Positions 8,601-16,257 of a stretch of 40,216 bases of DNA are shown piece by piece. The first letter of the stretch is position 1, and each line of letters begins with the position of its first letter. Under the pieces are notes generated by a model, which worked only from the letters and a program-made list of their open reading frames with translations, searched no databases and was not told where the DNA came from. The stretch comes from a virus, in the IMG/VR virus record IMGVR_UViG_3300049459_000161, positions 1 to 40,216 of that record; one strand, given 5' to 3'. Made by a program: the position numbers and the translations under genes.

Positions 8601-10791
8601 CGGCTCTGGCGTGTCGGCCCTGGGCACCTTCGGGGTCACGCAGACCTTCTGGTCGAAGGCGGAATCCGACCAGGTACAGAGCTTCATCAAGACCGTCTCG
8701 CAGACCGACGACGCACTGGCCAGCTTCCTGACCACCACCGAGAAGGTCGGCGTCACCAGCGCGCTGACGTCCGTGAAGACGACCGTGCAGACCGGCGCCG
8801 AGGGCAGCGACCAAAACGCTAACGGTGCTCTGGACAAGGTATTCAAAGACCGTATCGAGGCGATCCTTGGCGCGGTCGACCCCGGCCTCGACAAGCTGGT
8901 GGAAAGTTTCAATGGCACCAGCCAGGCGCTGGCCACCGAGGCCGAATCGATTTTGCAGTACCGCCAGGCGCTGGACCAATCCGGCGAGTCTCTGTTCGGC
9001 GTCAAGGTCACACTGCAGGACATCGCGGCACTGCGCCAGCCCACCGAGCTGGCCTCGGCCGCGCTCAAGCGCGTCGCCGACGAGTTCACCGCCACCAACG
9101 CCGTGGCGACCGCGCTCGGCAAGACCAGCCTGCAAGCATTCGGCGCCGTCGGGCTGGCATCCGAGGAGACCCGCAAGAACCTGGTGACGCTGGTTGGCGG
9201 CCTGGATCAGCTGTCGAGCCAGACGGCGTCGTTCGCGCAGAACTACCTCACCGATGCCGAGCGCCTGGCGCCGGTGAGCAAGGCGCTCGATGCCGCGCTG
9301 GCGTCGATGGGGCTGAGCACGATCCCGCAGACGCGCGATCAGTTTAAGGCGCTGGTACAGTCGCTGGACCTGACGACCGAGAACGGTCAAAAGACCTTCG
9401 CCGCGCTGCTCGACGTGCAGGATGCGTTCGCGCAGGTGCATCCGCAGATCGACGCCACCGCGCAGGCCGTTAGCAATCTCGCGGACCGGCAGAAGGAGCA
9501 GCGCTCGCTCGATATCCAGCGGATGGAGGCGCTTGGAAATGCCGAGGGCGCCCTGGCCGCGCAGCGCGCCGACGCGCTGGCCGCATTATTGTCCGATCAG
9601 GCACGTATAACGCAAGCACAGATCTACGCGACGCAGGACGCCAAGAAGGCCTACGACGCGCTGGTATCGGTGGCCGACGATGCGCTAAGCGGCTTGACCA
9701 AGTCGATCGCCGCCGAGAAGGATCGGATCAATGCGGCCTACACCAGCCAGTCGGATGCGATCCGAAAGGCGACCCAGGCGTCGGTAGACAGCGCCCAGAA
9801 AAGCCTGCAGGCGGCGCAAACCCAGGTGCAGGCGCTGCAAACGGTCTTCGGCGCGCTCGACTCTGCACTTGGCTCGACCAAGATAGAATCGGACACCGCG
9901 ACCCTTGGTCGCCGCCTGGCTGCGCAGACGGTGCTCGGCACCGCCGCCGCAAACCCGGGGAACCTAGCCGATAACAAGGCCCTCACGGAGGCGCTATCGA
10001 CCATCACCAGTCAGTCTGATAGCCGCCTGTTCGGCACTTTCGAGGACTACGCGCGCGACCAGGCCAGGACGAACAATATCATCGCCTCACTAAAGGACAC
10101 GGCCGGCGACCAGGTGGACTTCGCGGAGCTGAGCGCGAAGCGGCTGAGCGATGCGATCGACGCCATCCAGAAGAGCGGCGAAGACCAGCTGCAGCAGCTG
10201 CAGCAAGGTACGCAAGATCAACTCAATGTGCTGGACCAGACGCTGGCCGTGCAGACCACTCAGCTCGACGCCCTGAAGGGAATCGATAACTCGGTGAAGA
10301 GCGTGAGCGCCGCGTTGGCATCATTCGGCGCCGCCGTTGGCAATCTCAAGGGTAATCCGACAGCCCAGGATAACGTCGAGACCCAGATCGAGAGCCTGTA
10401 CACCACGTTGCTGGGCCGCCACAGCGACGCCGACGGCTTGAAGTTCTGGGAGAACGCGCTGTCCTCCGGCGTCAGCCTGGAGAGCATTCGCGCCGACTTC
10501 CTGAAGAGCAGCGAATACCAGGGATTGCATCCATTGGTCAGTGCACCGCCGCAAGCGCAAAGCAGCATGCCGATCCAGGCCGCTGGCATTGATCAGGTCA
10601 GCGCGCTGATGGGGCGTATCTCCGACCCGGCGCAGAACAGCACAACGTTACTGCAGGAGATCCAGCGCCTGAACGGAATGATCGAAGCGCAGCAGGCCAC
10701 GTTGAACAGCATCGCGTCCAGCTCCGACACCGCCGCCGCAGTGCTCGATGCGGCCCAGAAGGGTCAGCCCCTGAAGACGGAGGCCGTATGA
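5677..10791 (+). CDS. Tail tape measure protein (1704 aa) with C-terminal DUF4214-like domain
   Basis: The largest gene of the window; 1704 residues predict a tail of very roughly 250 nm by the usual 0.15 nm per residue. The N-terminal part is helical and Ala/Gln-rich. Hydrophobic segments lie near residues 185-215 (YLVSLVSPLTVAAAAVVVLGV) and 900-930 (AALAAIPVWGWAALGAAAIA), as is typical of tape measures that later insert in the membrane. Long coiled-coil stretches follow. Near residues 1567-1625 the text SLYTTLLGRHSDADGLKFW and SLESIRADFLKSSEYQ matches a DUF4214 repeat, known from bacterial surface proteins. ATG 5677 follows AGGAG. Its end overlaps the next gene (ATGA). Confidence 0.92.
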   Translation: MSDQIGTASIGLAVDSSGVDAGLNQMEATVQRAGRSLSTLGRTGAAAIDDIGAGAGAAAGRVDTSTRSIQNSIQRVTAAAEAGERNTRSYFEALANQRGANVNALRPYLDQLDQVRARQDAAAQAALRGGSAFQSNAQSAAALAASLRQVPAQLTDIVTSIQGGQQPLTVLLQQGGQLRDMFGSAGGAARALGGYLVSLVSPLTVAAAAVVVLGVAYNQGSKEADAYRKSIILTGNAAGVTTSQLSSMAKQASEVAGTQGANAEALAQLVGTGKVGAENLVRFSATAVQSQKLLGIAVEDTVKAFADLAKDPLQASLKLNEQFNYLTTATYKQIKALTDQGRTAEAAKVAQTALADAQDANNKKVASSLSALEKAWANTGDVAKKAWDLMLNVGREDTIDEKIRKAQDALTKANLARYSFTGGTAAEKDADVADRQRQLDRLENIKKVGALEAQYAAEDTKSRDAAIQFDQQSEKYLTRKQQLERDIAAARNLGQQAAQRGEDPAVTEQRIQGRIKAIRSTYADYFNQSIEGQIAAVLRLGAVQEEQAKRALIPVQANNDAGLNSSLDQRAAYIRTIADADEKSLVAEKARLQQRLALTAQETVSIGGQAAQQQKLADLKGQIALKDQQIATRRKQTEADLFVLDVKNYRDIAESYAALYDTRLADVAAIEQQIQAQSDQNAAIGLTAKQLEVLNTRLTEEKAVRLENKAEILDTIVGREDEAESLRKAAQRMRELNQAQIEGVRKAADVEAYNKFWDSIDSAAQSAFSNIDKGGKAVRDRITDSLKSGFEDALYQLTIKQFIINVKAQVTADYLSNAAGAAAAVAGNGTAATAGTPGVIGNVANALNIYKLTSGAGASITAAGNLFGSSAVSAFGAGLSGGTATAEAAAAYAAAGETAVAGGLTAGASVTAALAAIPVWGWAALGAAAIASYLGVFDGAGPESNTSLTFGSNNTAGNISINQRGNEGKSDAYIAGSGVSALGTFGVTQTFWSKAESDQVQSFIKTVSQTDDALASFLTTTEKVGVTSALTSVKTTVQTGAEGSDQNANGALDKVFKDRIEAILGAVDPGLDKLVESFNGTSQALATEAESILQYRQALDQSGESLFGVKVTLQDIAALRQPTELASAALKRVADEFTATNAVATALGKTSLQAFGAVGLASEETRKNLVTLVGGLDQLSSQTASFAQNYLTDAERLAPVSKALDAALASMGLSTIPQTRDQFKALVQSLDLTTENGQKTFAALLDVQDAFAQVHPQIDATAQAVSNLADRQKEQRSLDIQRMEALGNAEGALAAQRADALAALLSDQARITQAQIYATQDAKKAYDALVSVADDALSGLTKSIAAEKDRINAAYTSQSDAIRKATQASVDSAQKSLQAAQTQVQALQTVFGALDSALGSTKIESDTATLGRRLAAQTVLGTAAANPGNLADNKALTEALSTITSQSDSRLFGTFEDYARDQARTNNIIASLKDTAGDQVDFAELSAKRLSDAIDAIQKSGEDQLQQLQQGTQDQLNVLDQTLAVQTTQLDALKGIDNSVKSVSAALASFGAAVGNLKGNPTAQDNVETQIESLYTTLLGRHSDADGLKFWENALSSGVSLESIRADFLKSSEYQGLHPLVSAPPQAQSSMPIQAAGIDQVSALMGRISDPAQNSTTLLQEIQRLNGMIEAQQATLNSIASSSDTAAAVLDAAQKGQPLKTEAV

Positions 10792-11708
10792 GCAATAAGC
10801 TGAGCTTGCTCGTTCCGACCGAAATCACAGATTCGGTGCTGACCAGCAGCACGATTGTGGAGAACGATTACACCGCGTATAGCGCTGCCACGACGTATGC
10901 GCTGGCGGCCCGGTGCATCAAGAGCCACCGCATCTACGAAAGTCAGATCGCCGGGAATATCAACCACGATCCGGACGACCCGATCAACCAGTTCGGCACC
11001 ATCGTCTACTGGCTCGACGTCGGTCCGACCAACAGGTGGGCGATGTTCGACAACGAGGTCAGCACGCAAAGCACCGCGACCACCAGCATGACCATCGTCA
11101 TCGAGCCAGGGAATTTCAACACGATCTACCTCGGCGGCCTGGACGCACTGCATTTGATTATTTCGGTAAAAAATGCGCCAGGCGGCACCGTCATCTTCAC
11201 CTATTCCGGCTCGCTGGAGTCCTCGAAGCCGCCGGACTACTACCAGTGGGCGTTCGACCCGTTCTCATTCCTGCGCAGCAAAATCGTATCGGACATTCCC
11301 GCCTACAACCTGATGGAGCTGACCGTCACGATCAGTGGCGCGATCGGCTCGACTGTGAAGTGCGGCGTGCTGGCCGTGGGCCTCATCCGGCGCCTTGGCC
11401 GGACGCAGCAGGGCGCCGAAGCGAAGCCCAAGACCTATTCGTATGTGGCCACCGACAAGTATGGCAAGACCACCATCAAGAAGGGTAAGGCCGCCACGGA
11501 CATGACCGCCAGCGCTGTGATCGATTCACGCGAGGCCCGGCAAGTACAAGAGGCATTGCAGGGGGCGATCGACACGCCCTGCATGGTGTCTTGCAGCGAC
11601 AACCCGGACTACTCCGGCCTCAACATCTTCGGCCTTGTCAGCGGCAAGGTCACCTATAAAACCTCCGAAACCAGCGAAGTCTCGGTATCCGTGGAAGGAC
11701 TCATTTAA
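10788..11708 (+). CDS. Tail-tip protein, distal-tail candidate (306 aa)
   Basis: A 306-residue protein directly after the tape measure, where distal-tail (Dit-like) or minor tail proteins are expected. The middle has a beta-sandwich look (FGTIVYWLDVGPTNRWAMFDN, then TSMTIVIEPGNFNTIYLGGL), and the C-terminus (VSGKVTYKTSETSEVSVSVEGLI) reads like a virion structural strand pair. It is the only gene between the tape measure and the fibre, so it may carry out the hub function that several genes share in lambda-like tails. I do not recognise it with certainty. ATGA overlap upstream and TAATG overlap downstream imply coupled translation. Confidence 0.6.
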   Translation: MSNKLSLLVPTEITDSVLTSSTIVENDYTAYSAATTYALAARCIKSHRIYESQIAGNINHDPDDPINQFGTIVYWLDVGPTNRWAMFDNEVSTQSTATTSMTIVIEPGNFNTIYLGGLDALHLIISVKNAPGGTVIFTYSGSLESSKPPDYYQWAFDPFSFLRSKIVSDIPAYNLMELTVTISGAIGSTVKCGVLAVGLIRRLGRTQQGAEAKPKTYSYVATDKYGKTTIKKGKAATDMTASAVIDSREARQVQEALQGAIDTPCMVSCSDNPDYSGLNIFGLVSGKVTYKTSETSEVSVSVEGLI

Positions 11709-13615
11709 TGGCCATCATCACTCCTCCGACAATCGATCCGGCACCGTTGCCGGCGGCGCAGCGAGGCGACCCCGATACCTTCTCGGACCGTGTCGACAGT
11801 CTGGTCACCTGGTGGGAAACGTCGCCGGCGCAGATCGGCGCCGTGGCCGATAATGTCGCGCACAATGCGACGGAAGCCCTCAACAGCGCAACCGCCGCGG
11901 CCGGCAGTGCAGTTGCCTCTGCTGGCAGTGCTACGGCATCATCGACCAGCGCCGGAAACTCCGCGAACAGTGCGGCCGCGTCGGCCAGCAGCGCCACGGC
12001 CGCTGCTGGCAGCGCTACTGCGGCGGCAAACAGCGCCGCCGCCGCCCAGGCCATCCAGCTTGTCGGCACCAGCACCTCGTCGGTACTCATTGGCGCCGGC
12101 ACCAAGACCTTCGCCACGCAGGCGGGAAAGCAATGGGTGCCGAACACACCAATCCAGGCGACCGACAGCACTAATCCGGCGAATTTTATTAATGGCACAG
12201 TGTCGACCTACAGTGGCACCACGCTCGTTATCGATTCCACCCTGACCGGCGGCACCGGTACGCTTGCCAGCTGGAATATTTCCGTTGTAGGCGCGCAGGG
12301 GGCGCAAGGTCCGGGCAACGCGGCCGGCAATGCGGCGGGGGCCATCAACGAGCTAAAGGGGGCGGCGCCGGCATCGAGCGCCACCCCGGACATTTGGGGA
12401 GCGGGTGGCAACTACATTCCGATCACGTCGACCACCACGATTACCGGTTTCACGAATGCACCGCAGGCCGGCGCCCGTCGCACGCTGCTGGCGCAGGCAG
12501 ATTTCACGCTAACCAACGGCGCCAACCTGGTGGTACGCGGCGGCACGCGGATTGTGCAAAGCGGAGACGAAGTTGAGATCGTCGCGGATACGATCTCTAC
12601 CTTCCATGCGACGATCAAGCGCGGCAGCGGCCGGGCAGTTTCGTCGCTGGTGTTCGCCCGCGCCGATCTGTTGCTGACCTCTGGCACGTTTACGGCGAAG
12701 GTCACCGGCCCGCACCGCGCATATCTGGTCGGGCCTGGTGGATCGGGCGCCGTTGTGAATGCGGCAACCGGCTCAGGCGTTACGGTCAGCGCAACCGGTG
12801 GTGGAGCTGGAGGTTTGGCGATAAAGGATTTCGATGCGATTTCCGGTGCGGCTTATACATTTTTGTCCGGAGCTCCGGGCGCTGCGCCAGTCGGGAATAT
12901 TGCGAATGGCAATGCCGGTTCCGCCTCGACATTTAGTGGAACTGGTGTAAGCCTGACCTGCAACGGCGGCAACGGAGGCGCGTATTCGCAGACCACCTCG
13001 ACGGCCATTGCTGGATCAACCGGCGGCACTGCAACTGGTGGGGACTTCAACTATCAGGGCGGCGGCTCGGGGAGTTGCGCTATCAACGCAATGACGGGCA
13101 CCGCGACCAATGTGCAAGCCACCGGCGGCGGTGCGGTTTCGTGGCGTGGCGCCATGTACAACAGCGGCAATGTGGCTTGTAGCAGTGGTGCGTTTGCCGC
13201 CGCAGTGGCTTCGGGCGGCGCCGGAATTGGAGGAAATAGTGGCACTGTGACGTTTACGAATGGCCTTGCAGCATCGAGCGGTGGCGGTAGTAACGGACCC
13301 AGTGCAAATGTCACCACCGCAGGCGTGGGCGCTACCGGACCCGGAGTTGTGGGGTTAAATCTGACCCCGATCAATACCGTTGGGGACGGCACCGGTGCAT
13401 TGCCTGGTGGCGGCTCTCCAGGCAGCTTCGGATCCGCCAACGCCACCACGTACAGCTTGGGCGGCACCGGTGGAATCGCGTGTGGTACCAGTGGCCCGAC
13501 TATGGTTGGCGCCGTACCTGGGTGGGGTGCTGGTTCTGGCGGCATGGCCTGCTACGGCGCCGGCAGCGCACCTGGCGCCGCGGGCGGCATTTCTTTTGTA
13601 CTTATTCTTTACTGA
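11708..13615 (+). CDS. Tail fibre / receptor-binding protein with glycine-rich tip (635 aa)
   Basis: The N-terminal ~60 residues (MAIITPPTIDPAPLPAAQ, DTFSDRVDSLVTWWETSP) match the attachment region common to many phage fibres. A ~65-residue Ala/Ser/Asn heptad-like stretch (about 60-118) follows, probably a trimeric coiled coil, then beta-rich shaft domains. From about residue 340 the protein is dominated by Gly with Ala/Ser/Thr (GGGAGG, GGNGGAYS, GGGSPGSFGS), resembling the polyglycine-helix sandwich of adhesin tips, and it ends GGISFVLILY. It probably binds the host receptor. It carries no copy of the retroelement variable repeat. Confidence 0.8.
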   Translation: MAIITPPTIDPAPLPAAQRGDPDTFSDRVDSLVTWWETSPAQIGAVADNVAHNATEALNSATAAAGSAVASAGSATASSTSAGNSANSAAASASSATAAAGSATAAANSAAAAQAIQLVGTSTSSVLIGAGTKTFATQAGKQWVPNTPIQATDSTNPANFINGTVSTYSGTTLVIDSTLTGGTGTLASWNISVVGAQGAQGPGNAAGNAAGAINELKGAAPASSATPDIWGAGGNYIPITSTTTITGFTNAPQAGARRTLLAQADFTLTNGANLVVRGGTRIVQSGDEVEIVADTISTFHATIKRGSGRAVSSLVFARADLLLTSGTFTAKVTGPHRAYLVGPGGSGAVVNAATGSGVTVSATGGGAGGLAIKDFDAISGAAYTFLSGAPGAAPVGNIANGNAGSASTFSGTGVSLTCNGGNGGAYSQTTSTAIAGSTGGTATGGDFNYQGGGSGSCAINAMTGTATNVQATGGGAVSWRGAMYNSGNVACSSGAFAAAVASGGAGIGGNSGTVTFTNGLAASSGGGSNGPSANVTTAGVGATGPGVVGLNLTPINTVGDGTGALPGGGSPGSFGSANATTYSLGGTGGIACGTSGPTMVGAVPGWGAGSGGMACYGAGSAPGAAGGISFVLILY

Positions 13616-13626
13616 AGGAGAAATTC

Positions 13627-13824
13627 ATGGACTATCCCGATCTCGATCCAGATGAGCCGCGCCGCATAGAGCTGCTCGATGCGGCCGGCAACGTCTTTCG
13701 CACCATCCTCGCATCGATCAATTTCTGCATCGACGTATTACCGACCTTGCCGTCGGAACTCTATCCAGAGGGCAGCACTTGGCGTGTAGAAGCGGCGCCC
13801 GAGGAGCCGGTGCCAGGCGAATAG
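13627..13824 (+). CDS. Small protein after the tail fibre (65 aa), fibre-assembly candidate
   Basis: A 65-residue acidic protein (MDYPDLDPDEPRRIELLDAAGN) eleven bases after the fibre stop, with a good AAGGAG site. Short genes here often encode fibre chaperones or decorations, but I do not recognise this one. It has no membrane segment. It is followed at once by a strong terminator, so it closes the tail block. Confidence 0.7.
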   Translation: MDYPDLDPDEPRRIELLDAAGNVFRTILASINFCIDVLPTLPSELYPEGSTWRVEAAPEEPVPGE

Positions 13825-13842
13825 CCCGCAACGCCAACCACC

Positions 13843-13865
13843 AACCCGCTCCGGCGGGTTTTTTT
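13843..13865 (+). terminator. Terminator between tail and lysis blocks
   Basis: A 7-bp stem AACCCGC/GCGGGTT with a TCCG loop runs into seven consecutive T counting the stem end. It lies 19 bases past the stop of the 65-aa gene. The lysis genes start 16 bases later. Confidence 0.8.
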
Positions 13866-13880
13866 ATTGGAAAGACCACT

Positions 13881-14228
13881 ATGACCGAGCCAGTCACCAC
13901 CACGGCAGCTATCATCGCCACCCTCGTCAAATCCGCGATCGAGTACCTGCCCGGCGCCGCCGGCGCCGCGCTGTCGCTCAAATTCCTCGGCGGTGCGCTG
14001 GGGCTGGGGCAGAAGCTGACATCCTTCGCGGTGGGCCTCACCTGCGCCGTCTATTTGGCACCGGCGGCGATCGAGCTGTGCGGCATCCAAGGCGAGCGCG
14101 TGCACGCCGGCATCCAGTTTCTGGTAGGCCTGTTCGCGCTGGCCACCTGCCGCGAGCTGTTCGTCGAGATCAATAACGCCGACCTGATCGGCGCCCTGAA
14201 GCGGCGCTTCCTGGGAGATCGAGTATGA
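13881..14228 (+). CDS. Putative holin (115 aa)
   Basis: A 115-residue protein with at least three hydrophobic stretches: around 25-42 (GAAGAALSLKFLGGALGL), 48-66 (FAVGLTCAVYLAPAAIEL) and 75-92 (GIQFLVGLFALATCREL). It has a charged C-terminus (ALKRRFLGDRV). As first gene of the lysis block, directly before another small membrane protein and the endolysin, it is the best holin candidate. Holins open the inner membrane to release the lysin. The exact holin family is not certain. Confidence 0.75.
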   Translation: MTEPVTTTAAIIATLVKSAIEYLPGAAGAALSLKFLGGALGLGQKLTSFAVGLTCAVYLAPAAIELCGIQGERVHAGIQFLVGLFALATCRELFVEINNADLIGALKRRFLGDRV

Positions 14229-14374
14229 ATGCCCAGGCCGTGCAACAACTGCTGGCCGTTGGTGTCCTCGGTGGCTGCATCTGGGGTGTGCTGAACCCGC
14301 GCCTGCCCACGCGCACCAGCGGGACGCTGGCGCTTTCCCTGATTGGTATCCTTGCCTTTATGAGTCTGATATGA
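14225..14374 (+). CDS. Small membrane protein, second holin or antiholin candidate (49 aa)
   Basis: A 49-residue protein (MNAQAVQQLLAVGVLGGCIW) with two hydrophobic helices (about 8-22 and 34-48) separated by a short turn with PRLPTRTSG. It overlaps the holin candidate upstream and the lysin downstream by ATGA each, which fits an accessory holin or antiholin adjusting the timing of lysis. No sequence family is recognised, so the role is inferred from size, topology and position. Confidence 0.65.
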   Translation: MNAQAVQQLLAVGVLGGCIWGVLNPRLPTRTSGTLALSLIGILAFMSLI

Positions 14375-15000
14375 CACCTGACCAACTGATCACCATCTTG
14401 CCCTTGGCCCGCCCTCGTGCGGGCTTTTTCTTGCCTATCGTTCTGGCAGCGTTTGCCGAGTTCGGCATCGCGACGTCCTTCGACCGCGCGGCGTTCATCG
14501 CCAACGTCGGCCATGAAACCGGGCAGTTGGCCAGTTTCTCGGAAAACCTGAACTACAGCGCGGAGGGCCTGCTCACGACTTGGCCGTCGCGCTTCACCCC
14601 TGAGCTGGCCGCGCAGCTGGCGCGCCGGCCGGAGGCGATCGCGAACCACGTCTATGCTGGGCGCTACGGTAACGGTGGGGAGGCAAGCGGCGACGGCTGG
14701 CGGTATCGGGGCGGCGGCGGCATCCAGACCACGTTCCACGACAACTACGCCGCCGGCGCCCACCATTTCGGTATGGACATCGGCGCCTTCGCTGACTGGG
14801 TACGCACGCCCGATGGCGCGATCCGCTCGGCCGGCTGGTTCTGGCAGGCGCATGGCATCAGCGCGCGCGCCAACGCTGGCGACTTCGACGGCTGTTGCGA
14901 CTTGGTGAACCTGGGCCACAAGACCGACAAGGTGGGCGACGCGATTGGCTGGCCGGACCGCCTGGCGATCTTCACGCGCGCGATGCAGGTTGGCCTGTGA
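14371..15000 (+). CDS. Endolysin, GH19 (chitinase-like) glycoside hydrolase
   Basis: A 209-residue single-domain lysin. GH19 hallmarks are visible: FIANVGHETGQL with catalytic Glu49, the NYSAEGLL and WPSRF blocks, NHVYAGRYGNGGE with the second acid Glu104, and GDGWRYRGGGGIQTT. The family usually has RGRG before the IQ of this last motif; here it is RGGGG. It cleaves the peptidoglycan glycan chain. No signal peptide is obvious, although the first 30 residues are rather hydrophobic (LPIVLAAFAEFG). It overlaps its neighbours by ATGA and GTGA. Confidence 0.9.
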   Translation: MTPDQLITILPLARPRAGFFLPIVLAAFAEFGIATSFDRAAFIANVGHETGQLASFSENLNYSAEGLLTTWPSRFTPELAAQLARRPEAIANHVYAGRYGNGGEASGDGWRYRGGGGIQTTFHDNYAAGAHHFGMDIGAFADWVRTPDGAIRSAGWFWQAHGISARANAGDFDGCCDLVNLGHKTDKVGDAIGWPDRLAIFTRAMQVGL

Positions 15001-15407
15001 GCGCGCTGGGCGAGTTGGCGGCGGAGGCCGGCGGCGTGGTCACGGGCGGACTGTGGAAAGTAGCTGCCATCGTGCTGTCCGTGCTGCTGGCGGCCACGGC
15101 CAGTAGCCTAGGCTTCGAGTGGTGGCTGGCAGCTCATGATCGCGACGTTGCGCGCACTGACCTGAAGGCGGAGCAGGGTGTCAGCGCCCAGCTGCGCGCC
15201 GGCATCGATACGCAGAATTTGCGCCTGGTGCAGCTCGGCCAGGAGAAGCTTGCGGCCGAGGCACGCGGCGTAGCGGCGCAGCAGCTGGCCGCCGCGAACG
15301 GCAAGCGTTTCGACGGCGCGCTTGCCAAGTTGGCCGGCGCGCACGCCGCCACGTGCGCCGAGGCGATGCCTGCCGTCAACCAACTATTGAAGGATGTGCA
15401 CCAATGA
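14997..15407 (+). CDS. i-spanin (Rz-like)
   Basis: A 136-residue protein from GTG 14997 (GTGA overlap with the lysin stop). It has an N-terminal membrane anchor (about 19-37, AAIVLSVLLAATASSLGF) followed by a long Ala/Gln-rich helical periplasmic part (DLKAEQGVSAQLRAGIDTQN and onwards). This is the architecture of Rz-type inner-membrane spanins, which fuse inner and outer membranes at the end of lysis. It overlaps the lipoprotein partner by ATGA. Confidence 0.85.
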   Translation: MSALGELAAEAGGVVTGGLWKVAAIVLSVLLAATASSLGFEWWLAAHDRDVARTDLKAEQGVSAQLRAGIDTQNLRLVQLGQEKLAAEARGVAAQQLAAANGKRFDGALAKLAGAHAATCAEAMPAVNQLLKDVHQ

Positions 15408-15652
15408 AAAAAATCCTACTGCTGGCCCTGGTGCTGGCCGGGTGCGCCAGCGCGCCGCCAGCGCCGCAGGTCGTCGACGTGCCGGTCTACGTGTCATGCG
15501 TGAAAGGCGACACGGCGCGGCCGGACTATGAGTTCGGCAAACTTGGGCTCGATGCCGCCGACGGTGAGAAGGTCCTGGCTCTGGCACGGGATTGGCCGCG
15601 CGCCCGGAAGTATGAGGATCAGCTGGAGGCAGTTATTGCGGGTTGTCGGTGA
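15404..15652 (+). CDS. o-spanin lipoprotein (Rz1-like)
   Basis: An 82-residue lipoprotein. The signal sequence MKKILLLALVLAGCAS carries the lipobox LAGC with Cys14, followed by a proline-rich start (APPAPQVVDVPVY), as in Rz1. Unlike the classical nested Rz1 it is a separate gene, overlapping the i-spanin only by ATGA, and it is longer than usual for Rz1. It should sit in the outer membrane and bind the C-terminus of the i-spanin. Confidence 0.85.
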   Translation: MKKILLLALVLAGCASAPPAPQVVDVPVYVSCVKGDTARPDYEFGKLGLDAADGEKVLALARDWPRARKYEDQLEAVIAGCR

Positions 15653-15663
15653 TTTGATATACT
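15636..15663 (+). promoter_or_regulatory. Candidate promoter for the 97-aa gene
   Basis: TTGCGG (15636-15641) and TATACT (15658-15663) are separated by 16 bases, with the -10 close to consensus. It overlaps the end of the spanin gene and lies 25 bases before ATG 15688. It could give the following gene expression independent of the late operon, for example in the lysogen. Confidence 0.5.
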
Positions 15664-15687
15664 GGGTTTTTATACAGGTAAATTGCC

Positions 15688-15981
15688 ATGCCGCTGGACA
15701 ATTTCAAACCCCCGATGACGACGGAGCAGCTGCGCGACATCGGGCTTCGCCGTGATCCGGCCGACATTATTCCCCTGCTTTGGGAGATCAAGAGGTTACG
15801 CGCATTGGTCATGCGCGCCGACCAGGTCGTCAGGCAAATTCGGGGCGGGGACTATATCGTCGAGACGTTTCGGGCCGAGCTGGTCGGCGAGCCGGTGCTG
15901 CTTGAAATGGAGGCGCTGCGTAATTCCGTGGATTTGCAGGCGCGACCGGAGGGAGGCTTGCGGCGACGGGATAAGCGTTAG
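15688..15981 (+). CDS. Protein of unknown function beside attP (97 aa)
   Basis: A 97-residue soluble protein (MPLDNFKPPMTTEQLRDIGL) with a helical middle (WEIKRLRALVMRADQVVRQI) and a basic tail (GLRRRDKR). It has its own candidate promoter at 15636 and is the last rightward gene before the attachment site, a common place for lysogenic-conversion genes. I do not recognise its family. Confidence 0.7.
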   Translation: MPLDNFKPPMTTEQLRDIGLRRDPADIIPLLWEIKRLRALVMRADQVVRQIRGGDYIVETFRAELVGEPVLLEMEALRNSVDLQARPEGGLRRRDKR

Positions 15982-15994
15982 CAGGCCGTCGGTT

Positions 15995-16027
15995 ATCTTC
16001 CAAAATTTGGAATATCATCTTCCAAAA
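15995..16027 (+). repeat. Direct repeats ATCTTCCAAAA, candidate integrase arm sites
   Basis: The 11-bp sequence ATCTTCCAAAA occurs at 15995-16005 and 16017-16027, exactly 22 bp apart (two helical turns). The first copy is part of the palindrome TTCCAAAATTTGGAA. They lie 60-90 bp from the putative attP core, as arm-type binding sites of tyrosine integrases do. Confidence 0.5.
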
Positions 16028-16033
16028 AAAGGA

Positions 16034-16070
16034 AAAGGGTCACAAGCCGAAACTTGCAACCCTTTGATTT
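16034..16070. terminator. Hairpin near attP, possible bidirectional terminator
   Basis: AAAGGGT pairs with ACCCTTT across an interrupted inner stem (CAAG/CTTG), followed by GATTTT on the + strand and an A-rich upstream flank. It would end rightward transcription from the lysis side and leftward transcription from the integrase. Confidence 0.5.
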
Positions 16071-16084
16071 TCCTACGAATTCGG

Positions 16085-16129
16085 TGGGGTGGCTGATGGG
16101 GCTCGAACCCACGACAACAGGAATCACAA
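16085..16129 (-). other. attP: attP core: 3' half of a tRNA-His(GTG) gene
   Basis: Read on the - strand, this stretch runs from the anticodon loop (TTGTGATTC, with GTG) through the TGTCGTGGGTTCGAGCCCC T-arm to the acceptor end GCCACCCCA. It matches the 3' portion of bacterial tRNA-His. No 5' half is present, so it is not a tRNA gene. Phages that integrate into tRNA genes carry exactly such a piece to restore the tRNA after integration. It lies 129 bases from the 3' end of the integrase gene. The exact crossover is not defined. Confidence 0.8.
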
Positions 16130-16257
16130 GCCCGTTTCCAAACTCATGTAACAGTATGATTTATAACATGTTTATATGAATTCTTTGGAATAGGCACCAC
16201 CGTCGAAACCCGCATGTATACGTGTCGGTTTTTCGCATCTTCCAGCGAAATTGACCA

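Noticed and set aside
11708-13615. Tail fibre as a fourth DGR target
   Set aside because: I find no sequence like the template repeat in it; its glycine-rich C-terminus shows no AAC-rich block or RVRVVRR end.
16085-16129. A functional tRNA-His gene
   Set aside because: Only the 3' half, from the anticodon loop to the acceptor end, is present; the 5' acceptor strand and D-arm are missing, so it is an attachment-site remnant.
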